Of a DNA stretch of 32,065 nucleotides, positions 27,097 to 32,065 are shown one piece after another. Positions within the stretch are counted from its first letter, which is position 1, and every line of letters begins with the position of its first letter. Under the pieces are notes generated by a model that worked only from the letters and a program-made list of their open reading frames with translations, was not told the origin of the DNA and ran no database searches. Location of the stretch: NCBI GenBank assembly GCA_025769875.1, contig JAGFNK010000587.1, positions 1-32,065 of the forward strand, in the 5' to 3' direction. Origin of the DNA: Russula earlei. Lineage: Eukaryota; Basidiomycota; Agaricomycetes; Russulales; Russulaceae. A program made the position numbers and the translations under genes.

Positions 27097-28383
27097 TCAG
27101 CAACCTACGCTGAAGTAGTCAAGGGAAAGAATCTATACAGACCTCTCCATGACAAGAAGAAGGTGTACTACGTGACTCTCGACGAGCAGCATGGTTGGAC
27201 CCATGCATACTTCTGTAAAGACCCCTACTGTCATTGGCATAGACAGGGGTAAGCAGGCACACAAGTCCTGACTCCCTAGGAAAGGCAGTGGCAAGCGGAC
27301 AAGCTGGAGATCGAAGGTGAACATAGCATGCGCGTAAAGTTCAACCAGAAATCGAAGCAAGGAACCAAATTTGGTTGGTTCAAAGCTAGAGAGAGGGACG
27401 ATCTACCCTCAAGAATCAAAGGGACTGCCATCTGGTGTTTGGCAGACCAGGAAGGACCTAACAGATACAAGGTCCAATACAAAGGAAGCTACCTTCCTTG
27501 CGAATACATCAACGATCAGTGGTACTTTGTTGATTACCACAAAGGATGTCCCTATTCAGGAGAGGACGAAGACATTGACAAATATAAGGTCCTAGATCTA
27601 GGAATCAAGACAGATCCTCATACTACTCATTGGGAACCCAGAAGCCCAGTAGTAGATGACCCAGCTCCATTGATACAAAAGTCATCAAGTGGAGAAACAG
27701 AGAAGTCGGACCCTCTGACTACAGATCAGAAAGCAGAAGCACCAGAAGTATTGGAGCTAGCTGAATGACTAGAGCAGACAGTACATGTCTCGCCCATTGA
27801 ACCAACAATCGTTGAAGAACCAGAAGAATTGGTTGAAATGGCTACCATTGCAGCAACACAGACAGCCACCATTGCCACCCAGACAGCAGGTGGAAGAACA
27901 GGGCCCACCATTGTAATAAACCCTGGAGGCGGTCCACCTGGTGGAGGAGGACCACCTGGAGGTGGAGGAGTTTCCTTTGGACCCACAGGTCCACCAGTAC
28001 CAGGAGGAGGCCCACCTGGAGGAGGCCCTCCAGGAGGGGGACCACCTGCAGCACCTCCTGTAGGACCAGGGGCGAACCTGGCACCTCAGCCAGCATCAGG
28101 CCCCCATGGAGGCAATGGATCTCTGAAAGGAGACCCTCCTGAAGTCTTCAAAGGAGACAGGAAGAAGACAAAGTACTTCATCCAGGATTTCAATCTATGG
28201 AATCTGCTTAACAGTGACAACCCGACTATGACTATTCCAATGAAGCGAGTAGCCCTAGCTCTCACCTACATCAAAGGAGAGAAGGTGCATGAATGGGTGG
28301 TCAACCAAACAAACCTGGTAGAAGCAAAAAGAAATGGGGACCCGCTGTCTCCCTATGCACCAGTGCAGCTAGATCCAACTGAC
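27097..28383 (+). pseudogene. Gag of a second Ty3/gypsy element, broken and truncated by an LTR insertion
   Basis: One frame runs through the region: YAEVVKGKNLYRPLHDKKKV, GWTHAYFCKDPYCHWHRQ, then from 27328 QGTKFGWFKARERDDLPSRI and WYFVDYHKGCPYSGEDEDI. A Gly/Pro-rich repeat region follows (PGGGPPGGG units, 27920-28070), then the capsid-like start GDPPEVFKGDRKKTKYFIQD, parallel to GIPPKFFKGD in the first gag. Stops are TAA and TAG between 27255 and 27285 and TGA at 27766-27768. At 28384 the frame enters an LTR, giving a chimeric open frame up to 28524 that is an artefact. No knuckle or pol is left before the insertion. Confidence 0.78.
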
Positions 28384-29207
28384 TGTTACGAACCAAGGCC
28401 AGGTCCTGACCGTAGATTGTCCTATTTCACTCAAGAGAGACCTCTCTCACTTTGCATTACCGACTCCCTTCTCTGGGCTATCCCTCCTGCGGTACAAGAT
28501 ATCACTATTGCAAAGGCACTATAACACGACCAGGCACCGGTTTCCTAATCGGGTAATCATCGCGTGGCAGCCACATGGCCACCCAGCCACCAAGGACCCG
28601 AAACAGCGGCATAAACTCTTAGAAACTGTTGCATAAATCATCTGACGTCATCAAGGCTCCAATGACATCATGGCTGACTGAGCAACTCCACAGTGACCTC
28701 ATAGGCTCACTAAGCGCTCCACAGTGATATCATAATGATGTCATCGCTCCACAATGATCAGTAATACGCTCAGTAAGCCTGAAACTTGACACAAGCAGGT
28801 TTATGCCTCTGTAGTCCTATTGGATGGTATCAAAGAGTCTAGAATAGTCCCAGTTCTTTGTAATCGACCCTGTACACTGTATATAAGCCCCAATGAAGCA
28901 TGGCAGTCGTCAGACTGTCCATTTGTGATACTCTCATCTTCCTGGGTACTCCCCTGCGACCGCTCAGTCTAAAGATTCCCCTCGCTTCCAAGGTACTCTT
29001 CAACGACCGCCTTGTTTAAAGTCCCCTCGCTACACTGGCCTCCAGCCTTCGCCTTTGTCTCTTGCAACACCTACCAGTTCCCATCTGGTACCTCCTCGTC
29101 ATTTGGCTCGTCCTCCTGTTCAACACCGCCTTCGCCGCGTACCATCTGTTCCGACCCTTGCCCACCTGCTCCTGAGTCCTTAGTGATCAGCAGTACGTGT
29201 CTTGACA
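28384..29207 (+). repeat. 5' LTR (family A), about 824 bp
   Basis: It starts TGTTACGAACC, ends GTCTTGACA, and aligns along its whole length with the solo LTRs at 2484-3311 and 16377-17204, with a few small differences and a 4-bp shorter length. It carries a TATATAAG box at 28880-28887. It interrupts the second gypsy gag. Confidence 0.92.
28880..28887 (+). promoter_or_regulatory. TATA box of the family A LTR
   Basis: TATATAAG stands 32 bp before AGACTGTCCA (28912-28921), the segment complementary to the primer-binding site, the same distance as in the chromovirus. Transcription is predicted to start there. Confidence 0.7.
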
Positions 29208-29209
29208 TC

Positions 29210-29219
29210 TGGACAGTCT
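29210..29219 (+). other. Primer-binding site of the family A element, self-priming type
   Basis: TGGACAGTCT begins 2 nt after the LTR end and is the exact reverse complement of AGACTGTCCA at 28912-28921, where the RNA is predicted to start. This is the same design as in the chromovirus at 17438, with different sequence. Confidence 0.65.
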
Positions 29220-29237
29220 CTCATCATCCCTGTATTG

Positions 29238-30185
29238 ACCAGCCAACGCTCAAGTGTCTACTCCCAACTCCCCCACTCTTGTCAATACCTCCCTGCATCT
29301 CCCTTCTCCTCTCCAGCCCACTCCACGCACTGCCCTTCGCATCCTCACTGAAGACGTCGACCCGGTCGACACATCCTCACCCCTCAGCCTCTTGTACTCC
29401 CCAACGGCTCCCTCATCGTCTCCTACCACTGCCCAGCCTATCCCAGACAACTTTGTCCCTGTCGGCACTCCCCCTCCAGCACAGAACGAGCAACAGCAAG
29501 CGGACCGTCCTCCCTTACCTGAAGCCTTCCTCGACCGTCCCCCCTGCACAGTATTTCACTTCCATCCGCACCAGTACTTCGTCCTCCCTACCACCAATCG
29601 TCGCCAGGAGCAGTGGCGTCCCCTCCATGACTTGAATCATCAAGACTACCTTGGACGCATCCCTACCTCAGACCAGTTAGCTCGTCGCACATTCACAGAC
29701 ACCTTCACTACCGCCTTTCGTGCACGCATCGTCCACACTTTTGCGGTAGAACCCTCCAACACTCCAACACTGCCCTTGCCACCCAGTACAATCTCACCCC
29801 CTTCGGCATCTGCTCCAACGTCGGGATATACGCCCCGGACGCTGACTTTCCCCTCGGACGCATCGCATACATTTTTAACACCTCGTTATTTAGGAAACTA
29901 CTTACCTTGCCTGCTATTTACCACCCTGCTTACGAGGGCTCGTTTTGCTTATCTATCGTACACGACTTCTTGGACGGACGTCTCGCTTTCGCATACGGCT
30001 ACTTACACTTCAAGGAGAACAGTAACTGCATGTCCCTACGTCACTATTCGACTTATACAGTCGACACCATCCGCTTTAACCCCCAGCTACTTCGCTTTTG
30101 CTTTACGCCTCGTATTCCCCTTAACCCTCTCGAAATAATTGAGAGGTACCAACTCGAGACTATAGATCTTGCGCACGGTTCTTAA
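29238..30185 (+). pseudogene. Unrecognised coding region 1 of the family A element, frameshifted
   Basis: The first frame (from a TGA at 29235, no ATG at its head) has a Pro/Ser/Thr-rich start, STPNSPTLVNTSLHLPSP, then acidic and Gln-rich segments, and after about 29520 a folded-looking part: PPCTVFHFHPHQYFVLPT and RRTFTDTFTTAFRARIVHTF. Near 29750 the sense passes to the next frame: LATQYNLTPFGICSNVGIYA, DFPLGRIAYIFNTSLFRKLL, GSFCLSIVHDFLDGRLAFAY, NPQLLRFCFTPRIPLNPLEI, ending at a stop near 30185. Tandem AATAAAGATC units follow at 30215-30235 and could act as polyadenylation signals. I know no family with these features. It stands where gag should be. Confidence 0.5.
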
Positions 30186-30258
30186 AAAAGTAAGAACCAC
30201 CCTTGTAACGCTTCAATAAAGATCGAATAAAGATCCTTTTCTTGTTTTATCTAAAGTG

Positions 30259-32065
30259 CCATGAGAATATGCCTTAGAAGAAAACGAAGAAGAAGACGCT
30301 ATCACTAGACACGTCTTAAGTCTAAATCACTATCGAACCTGGACCTCCGTCGCGTTCCCTGTCACCACTTTAACCAACTTACACGACGTACCAGAAGTTG
30401 AACGACCTCACGAGGACTTTCCCCACCTTATTGTTAAAGAGTTCCTTGGAGTCTTACCTTTTGGACAGCTCATAAGCCACGACAAACACGCACTATACCT
30501 TGAAACCCTTAGTCGACTTCTACCACCAGCACGACAACAACTATTATATTGGCACCTTGCTCAAGCAAAGAACATCCAAGGACAACCAGTTTGACTACCA
30601 ATCCTTACACACCAGTGAATTAAACCTCTGGACCAGAGTCATTCAACCACGCCACCACATCATTATCCACTCCTTGAGAACAGGATACCGCTTGTTCTAC
30701 TTAGCTTGGACATACATCAGCTACTATCGTCTCACTGTCCAGTTTTACCACCTACGCCTCAACAGAATACAAAGGGAAAACCAATCTTACGTCCAACTTG
30801 CTGTTGTACCAGGAATACACAACACCTTTGATTGGGAGACTAACTCTTGGCTATACGACGCAGACTACAATCAACCTTGGGCAATTACCAGCCCAGACGC
30901 CTCATATACTGGTCCCCCTGCATACTATTCTGTCCCAGCCATCCTAGAAGCCTCAAGTCTTGCCCCTCGACCCCTCACACCGATTCAAACTACTGTCCCG
31001 ACTAGTCAAGAACGTTGGTCGGCCAGCACAGAAAATACTGAGTCAATCCGTGGACAGCAAGGTGTAACTGCAAAACAGAGTATTGCACGTGCGGTTTTCG
31101 ACCAGATACACCTCCTACTCCTGACGGAATTACCTTGTGGACGCCAGGCGATTACCACCTTCCCATTTAATAAATCTGGCTCCTCGACACAGGAGATGCG
31201 CGTCATCCCAACGACCCCCTGAGAGAGAAACAGTTCCCAACGCAAGAGGTTTTCTTGTTGAAAGACCATTACCTCCTACCCCTCCTGACGCATACTTACC
31301 CTTATTCACCAATCGTATTCCTACCCCTATTGTACCTATCCAACCCTTTGCATCACCCCTTGTTGAATCCCCTGATAGTACTGATCTTAGGAGTACTGAT
31401 TTACACTGCTACCTACCAGAACAATCCTTCTTAGCATTAAACCTACCTACACGTTCAAGGAGAGAATTAATCGAATTCAAGAATTATTGTACCCAAGCTT
31501 GGCATCAACGACTGACACACTTTATAGTTTACAAACACCCTACCAAGGAAATAAGTGACTTTGCCATCTCTCCAGCAGAATTTGAAGGATATCTGTGGAA
31601 AACCCGAGTAGTTCTAACCCAAAGCAGCATTACTGAAGAATACTCCCAAATCCAATTAAGAAAACATCAGGAAGACCCGATACCATTCGACTAAAGCCAG
31701 CCTACACCATTGCATATCCTTGGAACAACGGCCATTGGACTATAACAGTTTGTCTAGATCTATGAGCACTAGGAGGGACATCACTGACGAAGAGAAAATC
31801 TAATCCCACTCCTATTTGAAAACCTCAGTTACGACACCCAAGATCACTGTTACCGAGGAAAATTTGCAGGCACACCTATTATCAACCACAGAAATCTTTC
31901 TGACACTTGGTTATACGAAGACGATAACGACGAAGTTACCACCGAACAACTCAAAGCGGCAGCCCCAGGAGCAGAAAACGTTCAAGACTTCAACCCCTAT
32001 AACTACACAGGCCTCTTCCTAGACAGACCAGTCAAGTGGAGCCGTTCTAGAAGACATTGGGTTTA
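30259..32065 (+). pseudogene. Unrecognised coding region 2 of the family A element, several frameshifts, runs off the window
   Basis: Coding sense moves between frames. From about 30271 the frame encodes EENEEEDAITRHVLSLNHYR, PHLIVKEFLGVLPFGQLISH and LLYWHLAQAKNIQGQ up to a TGA near 30594. An overlapping frame continues with LWTRVIQPRHHIIIHSLRTG, NTFDWETNSWLYDADYNQPW and TGPPAYYSVPAILEAS (to about 31000). Another frame (31230-31694) gives RGFLVERPLPPTPPDAYLPL and FKNYCTQAWHQRLTHFIVYK. The last stretch (31815-32065) gives YEDDNDEVTTEQLKAAAPGA and YNYTGLFLDRPVKW. The W/Y/H-rich composition and conserved-looking blocks suggest one long ancestral protein. No RT, integrase, protease or knuckle motif is visible. 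Confidence 0.45.

Larger units (their letters stand above)
28384..32065 (+). mobile_element. LTR retroelement with atypical internal region, 3' part outside window
   Basis: An LTR of the 828-bp family A (28384-29207) is followed directly by a primer-binding site and about 2.86 kb of sequence with discontinuous coding potential and no gag, protease or RT motif I can recognise. Its first five upstream bases are CTGAC; the matching copy would be beyond the window. This is the only family A copy here with internal sequence and hence the link between the solo LTRs and their parent. Whether pol lies further right or the element is non-autonomous cannot be decided. Confidence 0.75.

Noticed and set aside
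27256..27286. 31-nt intron GTAAGC...CTAG in the second gag that would remove two stops
   Set aside because: It is too short for a fungal intron, and 31 nt would throw the frame off although both sides are already in the same frame.
28384..28524. C-terminus of the ORF 27829-28524
   Set aside because: These codons come from the inserted LTR, not from gag.
29012..29635. 207-codon plus-strand ORF across the LTR end
   Set aside because: It spans the LTR boundary and the primer-binding site; a different frame carries the more protein-like sequence after 29250.
1..32065. CRISPR arrays, bacterial operons, rRNA or tRNA genes
   Set aside because: No regularly spaced repeats, no ribosome-binding-site pattern and no cloverleaf-like sequence was noticed; the gene content is fungal.

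Overview
This is a transposon graveyard from a filamentous fungus, most likely an Agaricomycete (basidiomycete). The evidence is short GT-AG introns of 55-101 nt, fungal versions of RPN10, a group III (NIK1-type) histidine kinase, an RMND1/DUF155 protein and a fungal-specific transcription factor, and Ty3/gypsy chromoviruses plus a Tad1-like LINE. Only one gene, a small secreted protein at 14109-14621, looks like an intact single-copy host gene. I cannot name the species.

Layout. (1) 1-5911, minus strand: the 5' two thirds of a LINE. A long ORF1 with CCHC knuckles and the start of ORF2 (endonuclease, then the first RT residues at the left edge) are present. ORF1 is split by two solo LTRs (2484-3311 and 4473-5354), each with target-site duplications. 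(2) 5913-6162: a near-perfect 250-bp palindrome. (3) 6293-13693: a 7.4-kb hAT-type element with 8-bp target duplication CCATCAAT and TAGTGCTGTC termini. It has no visible transposase but carries a same-strand patchwork of host gene fragments with introns retained: DUF155, NIK1, RPN10, a transcription factor, and further unidentified pieces. (4) 13694-15338: host sequence with the secreted-protein gene. (5) 15339-15829: a 491-bp solo LTR. (6) 16009-24795: a Tourist-like MITE of about 555 bp, split by a complete chromovirus (16112-24338, target duplication TATGA). The 5' LTR of that chromovirus is itself split by an 828-bp solo LTR (16377-17204, target duplication GACTG). (7) 24796-26440: non-coding repeats and a diverged LTR. 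(8) 26440-28383: leader and gag of a second gypsy element. (9) 28384-32065: that gag is cut by the 5' LTR and an atypical, unrecognised internal coding region of a third LTR element that runs off the window.

How the parts work. The chromovirus shows a Tf1/sushi-like self-priming design. Its predicted transcript start is perfectly complementary over 13 nt to the primer-binding site 2 nt after the 5' LTR, and the unrelated-looking LTR element at 28384 has the same geometry. Gag and pol meet at a T_TTT_TTG slippery heptamer six bases before the gag stop. An extra ORF with two CCHC knuckles sits between the integrase chromodomain and the 3' LTR, where env sits in retrovirus-like elements. All elements carry frameshifts and in-frame stops, most of them TGA. 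The strongest candidates for something undescribed are the gene-capturing hAT element with its RPN10-NIK1 fusion, the post-integrase double-knuckle ORF, and the atypical cargo of the last LTR element.
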